Source of the DNA: Bosea sp. 124 | GTDB lineage: Bacteria > Pseudomonadota > Alphaproteobacteria > Rhizobiales > Beijerinckiaceae | DNA length: 64,000 bases | Direction of reading: 5' to 3' | Assembly (NCBI RefSeq): GCF_003046175.1 | Contig: NZ_PZZM01000001.1 | Location: forward strand, 1 to 64,000 | Shown: one piece after another, positions 24,537-33,633 of the stretch | Layout: every line of letters begins with the position of its first letter | How positions within the stretch are numbered: the first letter of the stretch is position 1 | Notes under the pieces: generated by a model | The model's database searches: none | The model's input: the letters and a program-made list of their open reading frames with translations, nothing else | What the model was told of the DNA's origin: nothing | Program-made: the position numbers and the translations under genes

Positions 24537-25775
24537 ATGGCCCGTCTGGTGATGAAATTCGGCGGCACGTCCGTCGCCACTGTCGAGCGCATCAAGAACG
24601 CGGCCCGGCATGTCAAACGCGAATTCGACGCCGGCCATGAGGTCGCGGTCGTGGTCTCGGCGATGTCGGGCAAGACCAACGAGCTGGTTTCCTGGTGCAA
24701 GGAAGCCGCCCCGCTCTACGACCGCGCCGAATACGACGTCGTCGTCGCCTCGGGCGAGCAGGTGACCTCCGGCCTGATGGCGCTGGTGCTGCACGAACTG
24801 GGCCTGCCGGCGCGCTCCTGGCAGGGCTGGCAGATTCCGATCTACGGCTCCGACGCGCATGGCTCGTCGCGCATCGAGAGCGTCGACGGCGCCGGCATCC
24901 TGGCCGGCTTCGACCGCAACCGCGAGATCGCCGTGTGCTCGGGCTTCCAGGGCGTGCATGCGCAGTCGGGCAGGATCGTCACGCTCGGGCGCGGCGGCTC
25001 CGACACCTCGGCAGTCGCCATCGCCGCCGGCCTCAAGGCCGATCGCTGCGACATCTATACCGATGTCGACGGCGTCTATACGACCGACCCGCGCGTGGTG
25101 CCGAAGGCGAAGCGGATGGACAGGGTCTCCTTCGAGGAGATGCTGGAGATGGCCTCGCTCGGCTCGAAAGTGCTCCAGGTTCGCTCGGTCGAGATCGCCA
25201 TGGTCCACCGCGTGCCGACCTATGTGCGCTCCTCCTTCGATGATCCCAACAATCCCAATCCAGGCACCCTCATCTGCGACGAGGACGACATCGTGGAACA
25301 GCAGATCGTCACCGGCATCGCGTTCTCGCGCGACGAAGCCCAGATCACCCTCCGGCGCGTGGCCGACAAGCCGGGCGTGGCAGCCGCGATCTTCGGCCCG
25401 CTCGCCGATGCCAACATCAATGTCGACATGATCATCCAGGTCGTGTCCGACGACCAGGCGACGACCGACATCACCTTCACCGTGCCGACCGCCGATTACG
25501 AGCGCGCCCGGACGTTGCTGGAGAGCCTGCACGACGCGATCCACTATCAGGCGCTGCAGGGCGCGACCGATGTGGTCAAGATCTCGGCGATCGGCGTCGG
25601 GATGCGCAGCCATGCCGGCGTCGCCGCGCGCGCCTTCCGGGCGCTGTCGGAGAAGGGCATCAACATCCGCGCGATCACGACCTCCGAGATCAAGTTCTCG
25701 GTGCTGATCGACGCCGCCTATACCGAACTGGCGGTCAGGACGCTGCATTCGCTCTATGGGCTCGATGCGGCGTAA
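24537..25775 (+). CDS. lysC: Aspartate kinase
   Basis: A 412-residue aspartokinase phosphorylating L-aspartate, the first step to lysine, threonine, methionine and diaminopimelate. The kinase domain starts VMKFGGTSVATVERI, with VVVSAMSGKTNELV, GRGGSDTSAVAIAAGLKAD and DVDGVYTTDPRVVPKAKR, the ATP and aspartate sites. Two ACT domains follow (GVAAAIFGPLADANINVDMI and GVAARAFRALSEKGINIRAI), so allosteric feedback by lysine and threonine is expected. The ATG at 24537 is used because the kinase fold begins two residues later. It lies between ubiG and a chemoreceptor gene, with no co-transcribed partner. Confidence 0.95.
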   Translation: MARLVMKFGGTSVATVERIKNAARHVKREFDAGHEVAVVVSAMSGKTNELVSWCKEAAPLYDRAEYDVVVASGEQVTSGLMALVLHELGLPARSWQGWQIPIYGSDAHGSSRIESVDGAGILAGFDRNREIAVCSGFQGVHAQSGRIVTLGRGGSDTSAVAIAAGLKADRCDIYTDVDGVYTTDPRVVPKAKRMDRVSFEEMLEMASLGSKVLQVRSVEIAMVHRVPTYVRSSFDDPNNPNPGTLICDEDDIVEQQIVTGIAFSRDEAQITLRRVADKPGVAAAIFGPLADANINVDMIIQVVSDDQATTDITFTVPTADYERARTLLESLHDAIHYQALQGATDVVKISAIGVGMRSHAGVAARAFRALSEKGINIRAITTSEIKFSVLIDAAYTELAVRTLHSLYGLDAA

Positions 25776-25856
25776 AAGCCGCTCGATTTCGCCTCAAATT
25801 CATTAAGGGATTCATGAGACCGTCTTAGCCGACGAATTCCCCGGCTTTGGCGTACA

Positions 25857-27239
25857 TTGTCCCACGATCCCAACCACGTCCCATCCGGTGCCAGACCCGT
25901 CGCGATCACGGGCGCGGCCATCGAGAAGCTGCTGCTCGCCTCGGGCGTCGATGCGCTGGCGCGGGATGTGGCACGCTCGCTCCTGCCTGTCGTCATCGCG
26001 CAGACGGGCAGCGCCTGTTCCGCCTATTGCGACCATATCGAGCGCTCCGTCGCCGACATGAAGGCGCATGTCGTCAAGCACCGCCAGCCGATCGTGGAGG
26101 CCGAACGGCGGCATTTCGAATTGCTGTTCAAGGGCGAATTCGGCGACGACTATGCCGAGGGGCTGAACCGGGCGACGATGACCGAGTTCGGCGACGCCAT
26201 GGGCATCCGCACGAGGCTGGGCACGGCCTTGCGGCTGATCGAGCCGCTGTTCCAGGAGATCGGCCGCAGGCGACGCCTGAGCAGCCGCAAGGCGATCGCC
26301 GAAGCCGCAGCCCTGACCCGCCTGATCCTGTGCGACGCTCTCGCCGCGACCTCCTGCCACCAGCGGGCGAGCCGCATCGGCCTGACCCAGCGCGAAAACG
26401 CGCTGCATCTCGCCGCCTCGTCCTTCCAGGGCAATATCGGACAGCTGTCGGAGAGCCTGCGGATCGCGGCCACGACACTGCGGAACTACGCCGCGACCAG
26501 CCTCTACCGCAGCGGCCAGGCCGACCGGGAGGCGACGCTGGCTGAGGACGCCGCACGGGCCTGCACCGACCGGATCGATCGCGCGGTGGCGGCGACCAAC
26601 GATCTGGTCAGCGCGCTCGACCATGTCAGCAGCGAAACGCAGCAGAGCTTCTCGATCACCGGAGAGGCCGTCGCCGACACGCGCGAGGTCACCGAATCGA
26701 TGGCAGTGCTGGCCGAAGCCGCCGGCCGCATCGGCTCGATCGTGACGCTGATCCAGCAGATCGCGACCAAGACCAATCTCCTCGCCCTCAACGCGACCAT
26801 CGAAGCCGCGCGCGCCGGACCGGCCGGCAAGGGCTTCGCGGTCGTCGCCAGCGAGGTCAAGTCGCTGGCGCACCAGACGGCCAGCGCGACCGGCGAGATC
26901 GCCACGCAGATCGCCCAGGTTCAGTCGGCGACCGAATCCTGCGTCGCGCATGTGAACTCGATCAGCCTGACCATCGCGCGTCTCGAGCAATCCGCGGCCT
27001 CGATCGCTAACACCGTGCAGCAGCAGACATCGGCCACCAACGAGATGGCGGCCGACACGACCCAGGCGGCGACGCGGACGCGCGAAGGACTCGCCTCGGC
27101 GCAGGCTGCCCGGCACTCGATCGGCGACGTCGCGAAGATGTCGATCGAGCTCGACTCGGCGGCCGTGCAGGTCGAGGCCTCCGCAGGCATGATCAGCGAC
27201 CTGGTCACGCATTTCCTGGCCAATCTGCGCGCGGCGTGA
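25857..27239 (+). CDS. Soluble methyl-accepting chemotaxis protein, possible globin-like sensor
   Basis: A 460-residue chemoreceptor without transmembrane segments. The signalling tip is clear: [20 protein letters not shown] then [20 protein letters not shown] and [16 protein letters not shown] (about residues 298-350). The N-terminal 160 residues are helical, with [17 protein letters not shown] followed by [18 protein letters not shown], which resembles globin-coupled sensors; the usual proximal histidine is not at the matching place, so heme binding is uncertain. The reading frame has no ATG near its start, and TTG at 25857 is the best candidate; no Shine-Dalgarno sequence is visible. It would be expected to signal through CheA/CheW in the cytoplasm. 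Confidence 0.8.
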   Translation: MSHDPNHVPSGARPVAITGAAIEKLLLASGVDALARDVARSLLPVVIAQTGSACSAYCDHIERSVADMKAHVVKHRQPIVEAERRHFELLFKGEFGDDYAEGLNRATMTEFGDAMGIRTRLGTALRLIEPLFQEIGRRRRLSSRKAIAEAAALTRLILCDALAATSCHQRASRIGLTQRENALHLAASSFQGNIGQLSESLRIAATTLRNYAATSLYRSGQADREATLAEDAARACTDRIDRAVAATNDLVSALDHVSSETQQSFSITGEAVADTREVTESMAVLAEAAGRIGSIVTLIQQIATKTNLLALNATIEAARAGPAGKGFAVVASEVKSLAHQTASATGEIATQIAQVQSATESCVAHVNSISLTIARLEQSAASIANTVQQQTSATNEMAADTTQAATRTREGLASAQAARHSIGDVAKMSIELDSAAVQVEASAGMISDLVTHFLANLRAA

Positions 27240-27351
27240 AGCCGCCTGGCGCCTCATCTCTTCGTCGCTCTGGGAGCCGGCCGCCAGCCATGTTAGCCGT
27301 GGACCGGCGCTGCCGAAGCCAGTCTTGTGCCAGCGCCACGGGCCGTTTCCA

Positions 27352-28095
27352 ATGCGTATCGCCGTCCTCGCGGACATCCACGCCAATCGCGAAGCCAACG
27401 AGGCGGTGCTGGAGGCCGTGCGCGAACTGGCTCCGGACCGGATCATCCTGCTCGGGGACCTCGTCGGCTATGGGCCGGACCCGGTCTACGCCGTCGAGAC
27501 CGCGGCGCGGCTCGTCGAGGACGGGGCGCTCTGCATCCAGGGAAATCATGACGAAGCCGCCGCGAGCGACGGCCCAGTCAGGATGACGCCGAATGCGCGC
27601 GCCGCCATGATCTGGACAAGGGCCCAGCTCACGCCGGCGCATCGCGGCTTTCTCGCCGGGCTGCCACTGACCGCGGATCTCGGGGATACGAGCTTCGTCC
27701 ATGCCAGCGCCTTCGACCCGCCGGGCTGGAACTATGTCAGCGATGCCGGCGCCGCCCGGCGCTGCCTCGACGCCAGCAGCGCCGCGCTGATCCTGTGCGG
27801 CCACACCCACCGCCCGGCCATCCACTATGCATTGCCCGGCCGGATGCCTGTCCCGTTCACGCCTCTCGACGACGTGCCCGCCCCGCTCTCGGCGATGCGG
27901 CGGCATGTGGTCGTGGCCGGCTCCGTCGGCCAGCCCCGCGACGGCAACCCTGCCGCCTGCCTCGCCCTGCTCGACACCGCGGCCCGGACGGTGACGATGG
28001 TGCGCGTCGCCTATGATGCACGCGAGACCGCACGCAAGATCGCCACCGCCGACCTGCCGCCCTGGCTCGGCATGCGGCTGCTGGTCGGGCGCTAG
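27352..28095 (+). CDS. Calcineurin-like metallophosphoesterase
   Basis: A 247-residue soluble phosphoesterase of the YfcE/MPP superfamily. The metal-binding motifs follow in order: VLADIHANREA (Asp and His), IILLGDLVGYGPDP (Asp), CIQGNHDEAA (Asn-His), SFVHASAF and LCGHTHRPAIHY. Family members hydrolyse phosphodiesters, bis-nucleoside polyphosphates or protein phosphates. The ATG at 27352 was chosen because the first motif starts four residues later. The next gene encodes a protein kinase, and a counteracting phosphatase role is possible, but a palindromic repeat lies between them and co-transcription is not shown. Confidence 0.85.
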   Translation: MRIAVLADIHANREANEAVLEAVRELAPDRIILLGDLVGYGPDPVYAVETAARLVEDGALCIQGNHDEAAASDGPVRMTPNARAAMIWTRAQLTPAHRGFLAGLPLTADLGDTSFVHASAFDPPGWNYVSDAGAARRCLDASSAALILCGHTHRPAIHYALPGRMPVPFTPLDDVPAPLSAMRRHVVVAGSVGQPRDGNPAACLALLDTAARTVTMVRVAYDARETARKIATADLPPWLGMRLLVGR

Positions 28096-28140
28096 AGCAT
28101 TTTCGAGCGAAGTGGATACCGGTTCGCGTGAAGAAAATGC
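28092..28140 (+). repeat. Rhizobiales-type palindromic intergenic repeat
   Basis: CTAGAGCATTTTCGAGCGAA, a GTGGATACCGG centre, then TTCGCG and GAAAATGC form a nested hairpin (GCATTTTC pairing with GAAAATGC, CGCGAA-type arms inside). Related elements are at 33634-33683 and, partly, at 61227-61260. Repeats of this make are widespread between genes in Rhizobiales. Confidence 0.65.
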
Positions 28141-28169
28141 GCCAAAATAATGAGCTGGGGTATGGGGGA

Positions 28170-29588
28170 ATGATGCAGCGGTTTGAACCGGGCTCCATCA
28201 TCGACGGCTTCGTGCTGGAACAGCGCCTGCCGTCAGGCGGCATGGCCGAGATCTGGCGCGCCAGCCACCCCTCCGTCGCCGGGCCGCTGGTGCTCAAGAT
28301 CCCCTTTCTCGATCCCGGCCAGGACGTCTCCGTCATCGTCGGCTACGAGGTCGAGGAGCTGATCCTGAAGCGGCTGAGCGGGCCGCATGTGCCGCGCTTC
28401 GTCAACGCCGGGCCGCTCGACCAAATTCCCTATCTCGCGATGGAATGGGTCGCGGGCACGAGCCTCGCCGACACGGTCGCGACCGCGCCGCTGCCGGCGG
28501 AGGAGGTCGCGACGATCGGCATCGCCATCGCGGTCGCGCTGGCCGACGTGCATCGTCAGGGCGTCGCGCATCTCGACCTGAAGCCGCAGAACATCATCAT
28601 CGCAGAGCGCGGTGCCGTATTGCTCGATTTCGGCCTCGCACGCCATGCCGAGCTTCCCGACCTGTTCGGGGCCGAGAGTTCGGGCCCGATGGGCAGCGCT
28701 GCGTATATGGCGCCGGAACAGGTCCTGGGCGACAGGTCCGACCCGGCCAGCGACCTGTTTGCGCTCGGCTGCATCCTCTATCAGCTCGCGACCGGCGAGG
28801 AACCGTTCGGCCGGCCGGCGACCCTGGCCGGCCTCAAGCGCCGCCTCTATCACGACCCGAGGCCTCCGCGCGCCGTCAACCCCGCCGTCCCGGCCTGGCT
28901 GGAGGAGATCATCATGCGCTGCCTGGAGGTCGATCGCGGCCGGCGCTATGGCGAGGCCGGCAAGATCGCCTTCGACCTGCGCCATCCCGACCAGGTCGTC
29001 CTGACCCGGCGGCGCGGACAGCGGGCACCGGCCGGCTTCTGGCAGCGGCTGCTCGCACTGTTCCAGAAACGCGACGAGCGCCAGTTGCTCGGGATGCCGG
29101 AAGCGGGGCAACGCCGGGCCGGGCCGGGACTGGTGCTGACGGCCGTCGATCTCTCGGTCGGGCCGGATGCGCTCGCCGCCGCCGTCCGGGCCGAGACGGC
29201 AAGGCTGCTCGCCGCGCGGCAGGATTCCTGGCTGGCCTGCCTCACCGTCCTGAAGACAGAACTGATCGCCGAGACGAAATATGCCGACGAGACCGGCCGC
29301 TCGCTCTATATCGGGCGCCTCGTCGCCCTGAAGGACTGGGCTCGCTCGCTGCAACTGCCGGAAGAGCGCGTCAGCTATCACGTCATCGAAGTGGTCAGCG
29401 CTGCGGACGCGATTCTGCGCTACGCCGAGCACAACGATGTCGACCATATCGTGCTGGGCGCCCGCTCCTCCTCGGCGCTGCGCCGACATCTCGGCAGCGT
29501 CTCCAGCAAGGTCGTGGCGGAGGCGCAGTGCTCGGTCTCGGTGGTGCGGATGAAGAGTGGCGGCGCGCCGGACGCCGGGGCGCCCTGA
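28170..29588 (+). CDS. Ser/Thr protein kinase fused to a universal stress protein domain
   Basis: A 472-residue soluble fusion. Residues 10-285 are a Hanks-type kinase: glycine-loop-like LPSGGMAEIW, the ATP lysine Lys43 (LVLKIPF), the catalytic loop HLDLKPQN (134-141, where the usual HRD arginine is Leu135), DFG at 153-155 and APE at 181-183. Residues 318-465 are a UspA domain (LVLTAVDLSVGPDALAAAVR at its start, HIVLGARSSSALRRHLGSVS with the nucleotide-loop pattern near its end). The loss of HRD arginine suggests activity independent of activation-loop phosphorylation. Starts at 28170 and 28173 are adjacent ATGs behind a GGGGGA run. It follows a phosphoesterase gene. Confidence 0.85.
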   Translation: MMQRFEPGSIIDGFVLEQRLPSGGMAEIWRASHPSVAGPLVLKIPFLDPGQDVSVIVGYEVEELILKRLSGPHVPRFVNAGPLDQIPYLAMEWVAGTSLADTVATAPLPAEEVATIGIAIAVALADVHRQGVAHLDLKPQNIIIAERGAVLLDFGLARHAELPDLFGAESSGPMGSAAYMAPEQVLGDRSDPASDLFALGCILYQLATGEEPFGRPATLAGLKRRLYHDPRPPRAVNPAVPAWLEEIIMRCLEVDRGRRYGEAGKIAFDLRHPDQVVLTRRRGQRAPAGFWQRLLALFQKRDERQLLGMPEAGQRRAGPGLVLTAVDLSVGPDALAAAVRAETARLLAARQDSWLACLTVLKTELIAETKYADETGRSLYIGRLVALKDWARSLQLPEERVSYHVIEVVSAADAILRYAEHNDVDHIVLGARSSSALRRHLGSVSSKVVAEAQCSVSVVRMKSGGAPDAGAP

Positions 29589-29626
29589 GTCCGGGCCGGT
29601 TGACCGGGCGATGTGGCGCCGCGACA

Positions 29627-30679
29627 ATGCCCGCCATGTCCGCCGGCCCCGCCTCCTCCGCTCCCGAATTCGACACCGGCCGGCTCGATGCCTTCCTGCG
29701 CGCTGCCCTGCCTGGCCGCGCGCAGGGCGCGATGACGCTGGAGCGGATCAGCGGCGGACAGTCGAATCCGACCTTCTTCCTGTCCTATACGGCGGCCGGC
29801 ACGCGGCTGGTGCTGCGCAAGAAGCCGCCGGGCCCGCTGCTGCCCTCCGCCCATGCGGTCGATCGCGAATACCGCGTGCTGAAGGCGCTGGCGAACTCGA
29901 GTGTCCCGGTGCCGCCGGTCGTGCTGTTCCATGGCGATGACGACGTTGTCGGCACGCCGTTCTACGTGATGGAACGGCTGGACGGCCGCGTCTTCCACGA
30001 CACCGCCCTGCCCGGCGTGGCGCCCGAGGCGCGCCGCGCGATGTATTTCGCCATGGCCGAGACGCTGGCCGCGCTGCACGGCTTCGACTGGCAGGCGGCT
30101 GGCCTCGCCGATTTCGGCAAGCCCGGAAACTACTTCGCCCGCCAGATCGCGCGCTGGGGCCGGCAATGGTCCGAGACGAAGACGCATGAGATCGCGGCGG
30201 TGGACCGCGCCTTTGCCTGGCTTACCGAGCATCTCGACGACAGCGTCGAAACCACTATCGTCCATGGCGATTTCCGGCTCGGCAACCTGATGTTCGCTCC
30301 CGATGCGCCGCGCGTCGTGGCCGTCCTCGACTGGGAGCTCTCGACGCTGGGACATCCGCTCTCGGACGCCGCGTTTTCCTGCCTGCCCTGGCATTCGACG
30401 CCGCAGATGTATGCCGGCATCGACGGGCTCGACCGCGTGGGTCTCGGTATCCCGACGCAGGCCGAATATCTCGAGCGCTATTGCGCGGCGGCGGGACGCA
30501 GCGAGGGACCCGGCCGGTTCCACCTCGCCTTCTCGCTGCTGCGCTTCGCCGTCATCCTTGACGGCATCGCGGCCCGCGCGAAGGCCGGCAATGCGGCGGC
30601 CGAGAACGCCGTCGCGGTCGGCGAGATGGCCGAGAGTTTCGCGCTGCGCGCGCAGGCCGTGATCGACGGCCGCGACTGA
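29627..30679 (+). CDS. APH-family phosphotransferase (ACAD10/11-type kinase)
   Basis: A 350-residue aminoglycoside-phosphotransferase-fold kinase. Motifs: ISGGQSNPTFFLSYTAAGT and LVLRKKPPG (ATP lysine), then VHGDFRLGNLMFAPDAPRV and VLDWELSTLGHPLSD, the catalytic HGD and metal-binding DWE motifs. These match the kinase part of ACAD10/ACAD11, which phosphorylates 4-hydroxyacyl-CoAs before elimination. The gene is 11 bp from an acyl-CoA dehydrogenase gene, so the pair looks like a split version of that fused enzyme. The start may also be the ATG at 29636. Antibiotic resistance is unlikely given the context. Confidence 0.85.
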   Translation: MPAMSAGPASSAPEFDTGRLDAFLRAALPGRAQGAMTLERISGGQSNPTFFLSYTAAGTRLVLRKKPPGPLLPSAHAVDREYRVLKALANSSVPVPPVVLFHGDDDVVGTPFYVMERLDGRVFHDTALPGVAPEARRAMYFAMAETLAALHGFDWQAAGLADFGKPGNYFARQIARWGRQWSETKTHEIAAVDRAFAWLTEHLDDSVETTIVHGDFRLGNLMFAPDAPRVVAVLDWELSTLGHPLSDAAFSCLPWHSTPQMYAGIDGLDRVGLGIPTQAEYLERYCAAAGRSEGPGRFHLAFSLLRFAVILDGIAARAKAGNAAAENAVAVGEMAESFALRAQAVIDGRD

Positions 30680-30690
30680 AGGAAAACGCC

Positions 30691-31962
30691 ATGGATTTCG
30701 CCTATTCCGCCAGGGTCGAGGAGCTGCGCACGCGGCTGCAGGCCTTCATGGACGCCCATATCCAGCCGGCCGACGCCGTCTGGCGGCATGAGGTCGAGGC
30801 CGGGCGCTATCCGATGGCGCTGATCGACGGGCTGAAGGCCAAGGCGAAAGCCGAAGGATTGTGGAATCTGTTCCTGCCGGCACTGAAGCAGGATGAGCCC
30901 GGCACGCGGCTCGCCAACCTCGAATATGCGCCGCTCGCCGAGATCATGGGCCGGATCTACTGGTCGTCGGAGGTGTTCAACTGCAACGCCCCCGATACCG
31001 GGAACATGGAAATCCTGCACATGTTCGCGACGCCAGAGCAGCGCGAGCGCTGGCTGGTCCCGCTCATGAACGGCGAGATCCGCTCCTGCGTCGGCATCAC
31101 CGAACCCGGCGTCGCCTCCTCGGACCCGACCAATCTCCAGACCACGATCATCCGCGACGGCGACGACTACATCATCTCGGGCCGCAAATGGTGGACCACC
31201 GGCGCGCTGCATCCCAACGTCAAATTCTGCATCGTGATGGGGCTTTCGGATCTGGCGCCCGATGCCGATCCACACCGGCGCCATTCGATGGTGATCGTGC
31301 CGATGGATGCGAAGGGCGTCAGCGTGATGCGTAACCTGCCGCTGCTGAATCACCATTCTCCAGAAGGCCATACCGAGACCGATTTCGACCAGGTCCGCGT
31401 ACCCGCCACCAACATCCTCGGCGAGGAAGGGGCGGGCTTCGCGCTGGCGCAGGCGCGGCTGGGCCCAGGCCGAATCCACCACTGCATGCGCTCGATCGGG
31501 CAATGCGAGGTGGCGCTCGAGCTGATGGTCGAGCGCGCGCTGCAGCGCAAGGCCTTCAGCCGCAACCTCGCCGATTATGCCAATGTGCAGGACTGGATCG
31601 CCGAGGGCCGCATGGAGATCGACCAGGCGCGGCTGCTGTGCCTGCGCGCCGCCTGGATGATGGACAACCTCGGCAACAAGGCCGCCCGCACCGAGGTCTC
31701 GTCGATCAAGGTGGTCGCGACCAGATTGCAGACGAAGATCGCCGACCGGGCGATGCAGGTCTTCGGGGCAGCGGGTCTCTCCAACGATACCCCGCTGGCC
31801 TTCATCTATAGCTGGGGCCGGGCGCTGCGCTTCATCGACGGGCCCGACGAGGTGCATCTGCGCACCGTCGCCCGCGCCGAGATCAAGAAGCGCCAGCAAT
31901 CTGGCCACTCGACCTTTGCCGAGCAGGGCGTCCGGATGCCCTATCAGAAACCCGCGCACTGA
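30691..31962 (+). CDS. Acyl-CoA dehydrogenase (ACAD10/11-like)
   Basis: A 423-residue FAD enzyme. Diagnostic segments are IRSCVGITEPGVASSDPTNLQ (flavin site), YIISGRKWWTTGALHP, DFDQVRVPATNILGEEGAGF, and VFGAAGLSNDTPLAFIYSWGRALRFIDGPDEVHLR near the end, a pattern of the ACAD11 group. The N-terminus is longer than short-chain dehydrogenases and includes FMDAHIQPADAVWRHEV. AAGGAAA precedes the ATG. It follows the kinase gene by 11 bp in the same direction, and the two likely process 4-hydroxy acids or similar substrates to enoyl-CoA. The true chain-length range cannot be judged. Confidence 0.9.
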   Translation: MDFAYSARVEELRTRLQAFMDAHIQPADAVWRHEVEAGRYPMALIDGLKAKAKAEGLWNLFLPALKQDEPGTRLANLEYAPLAEIMGRIYWSSEVFNCNAPDTGNMEILHMFATPEQRERWLVPLMNGEIRSCVGITEPGVASSDPTNLQTTIIRDGDDYIISGRKWWTTGALHPNVKFCIVMGLSDLAPDADPHRRHSMVIVPMDAKGVSVMRNLPLLNHHSPEGHTETDFDQVRVPATNILGEEGAGFALAQARLGPGRIHHCMRSIGQCEVALELMVERALQRKAFSRNLADYANVQDWIAEGRMEIDQARLLCLRAAWMMDNLGNKAARTEVSSIKVVATRLQTKIADRAMQVFGAAGLSNDTPLAFIYSWGRALRFIDGPDEVHLRTVARAEIKKRQQSGHSTFAEQGVRMPYQKPAH

Positions 31963-31975
31963 CCGGGCCCCCCCC

Positions 31976-32392
31976 ATGGCCGGCGCGCCGCCCGTCTGCC
32001 TGTTCGACGGCGTCTGCGTGCTCTGCTCAGGCGGGGTGCAGTACACGCTGCGGCACGAGCGCGACCACGAAATACGTTTCGTCGCGATCCAGTCGCGCGA
32101 GGGTCGCGCGCTCGCGCAGCTTCATGGCGTCGATCCCGACCAGCCCGACAGCTTCCTGTTCATCGAGAACGATGTCGTGCTGCGCAAATCTGAGGCCGTC
32201 CTCGGCGTCGTCGCGCATCTCAGCTGGCCAGCAAGGCTGGTTCTCGCCGCCCGCATCCTGCCGCGGTCGCTACCGGACTGGCTCTATGACCGGATTGCCC
32301 GCAATCGCTACAGGTTGTTCGGGCGCAAGGAGAGCTGCAGCCTGCCCGACCCCGAACAACGCCATCGCTTCAGCCTGCCGGAGACGCCGTGA
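31976..32392 (+). CDS. DCC-family thiol-disulfide oxidoreductase-like protein
   Basis: A 138-residue member of the DCC (DUF393) family. The name-giving DxxCxxC motif is here CLFDGVCVLCSGGVQYTL at residues 8-25, with both cysteines kept, followed by IRFVAIQSREGRALAQ and SFLFIENDVVLRKSEAV. The C-terminal YDRIARNRYRLFGRKESC is typical. The family resembles thioredoxin-fold proteins but its substrates are not known. The ATG at 31976 lies 13 bp after the acyl-CoA dehydrogenase stop, so it belongs to the same transcript. No signal peptide is present. Confidence 0.8.
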   Translation: MAGAPPVCLFDGVCVLCSGGVQYTLRHERDHEIRFVAIQSREGRALAQLHGVDPDQPDSFLFIENDVVLRKSEAVLGVVAHLSWPARLVLAARILPRSLPDWLYDRIARNRYRLFGRKESCSLPDPEQRHRFSLPETP

Positions 32393-32523
32393 GGCGCTTC
32401 TGACGCCATCGTGAAGCGTAACGGCGCGCATGGCTGCCGCTCGCGGGCAGGACTGGACTTGGCAGCGGGCAACGTGATGATCGCGCCATCATTCCCTACG
32501 GTATCTTTCGGCGAGACCTTTCC

Positions 32524-33615
32524 ATGAGCAAGCTCTTCAGCCCCTTCCAGATCGGCGGCCTCACGCTCGCCAACCGCATCGTCATCGCGCCGATGTGCCA
32601 GTACTCGGCGGATAATGGCAATGTGAGCGACTGGCACACGATCCATCTCGGCAATCTCGCCCTGTCGGGCGCCGGTCTGCTGATCATCGAGGCGACGGCG
32701 GTCGAGCCGGCCGGACGGATCAGTCCGCAGGATGTCGGGCTGTGGTCGGACGAGAACGAGGCGGCGCTGGCCGGCGTTCTGAAGTCGGTGCGGAAATGGT
32801 CGGACATGCCGATCGGCGTCCAGCTCGCCCATGCCGGGCGCAAGGCCTCAGTCGACCAGCCCTGGAAGGGCGGCGCCCAGCTCGGCGTCGAGCAGGGCGG
32901 CTGGCAGGTGTTCGGCCCGTCCTCCGCCGGCTTCGAGAGCTATCCCCGCCCGCCGCAGGAGCTGTCGACCGATGACCTCGCCCGGCTGAACGAGGCCTTC
33001 GCCACTGCGGCCAAGCGCAGCGTGCGGCTCGGGCTCGACATGATCGAGCTGCACGGCGCCCATGGCTATCTGCTGCACCAGTTCCTGTCGCCGCTTTCGA
33101 ACCGGCGCGACGACGAATACGGCGGCTCGCTGGAGAACCGGATGCGCTTCCCGCTCGCCGTGTTCGAGGCGGTGAAGGCGGCGGTCCCGGCCGGATACCC
33201 GGTGGGAATGCGCGTCTCGGGCACGGACTGGGTCGCGGGCGGCTGGGACATCGAGCAGACGATCGCCTTTGCCAACGAGTTGAAGGCGCGCGGTGCCGAC
33301 TTCATCCATGTCTCCAGCGGCGGCAATTCGACGGCACAGCAGATCCCGCTCGGCCCGAACTATCAGGTGCCGCTGGCGCGGGCCGTGAAGCAGGCGACCG
33401 GCGTTCCGACCATCGCAGTCGGGCTGATCACCGAGGCCGACCAGGCCGAGGCGATCGTCGGCACGGGCGAAGCCGACCTCGTCGGGATCGCGCGCGGCAT
33501 CCTGTTCGATCCGCGCTGGCCCTGGCATGCGGCCGCCCATCTCGGCGCCCGCGTCAAGGTCGCGCCGCAGTTCCTGCGCTCGCAGCCGCGCCAGTACAAG
33601 GAGCTGTTCAGCTAA
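32524..33615 (+). CDS. Old yellow enzyme, YqjM-type ene-reductase
   Basis: A 363-residue FMN-dependent NADH:flavin oxidoreductase of the 'thermophilic-like' OYE class. Distinctive: NRIVIAPMCQYSADNGNVSD with the redox-tuning cysteine (Cys25) and Tyr27, VQLAHAGRKAS, the substrate-binding ELHGAHGYLLHQFLSPLSN with the paired histidines, and NRRDDEYGGSLENRMRFPL. The C-terminal VGIARGILFDPRWPWHAA holds the phosphate loop. It reduces activated C=C bonds of enones or nitro compounds. It has its own upstream gap of 131 bp and is followed by a palindromic repeat, so it is probably transcribed alone. Confidence 0.9.
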   Translation: MSKLFSPFQIGGLTLANRIVIAPMCQYSADNGNVSDWHTIHLGNLALSGAGLLIIEATAVEPAGRISPQDVGLWSDENEAALAGVLKSVRKWSDMPIGVQLAHAGRKASVDQPWKGGAQLGVEQGGWQVFGPSSAGFESYPRPPQELSTDDLARLNEAFATAAKRSVRLGLDMIELHGAHGYLLHQFLSPLSNRRDDEYGGSLENRMRFPLAVFEAVKAAVPAGYPVGMRVSGTDWVAGGWDIEQTIAFANELKARGADFIHVSSGGNSTAQQIPLGPNYQVPLARAVKQATGVPTIAVGLITEADQAEAIVGTGEADLVGIARGILFDPRWPWHAAAHLGARVKVAPQFLRSQPRQYKELFS

Positions 33616-33633
33616 GCCGGGGACGGCTTGGCT

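Noticed and set aside
29627..30679. Aminoglycoside resistance gene
   Set aside because: APH fold, but the pairing with acyl-CoA dehydrogenase and the ACAD11-like motifs indicate metabolism.
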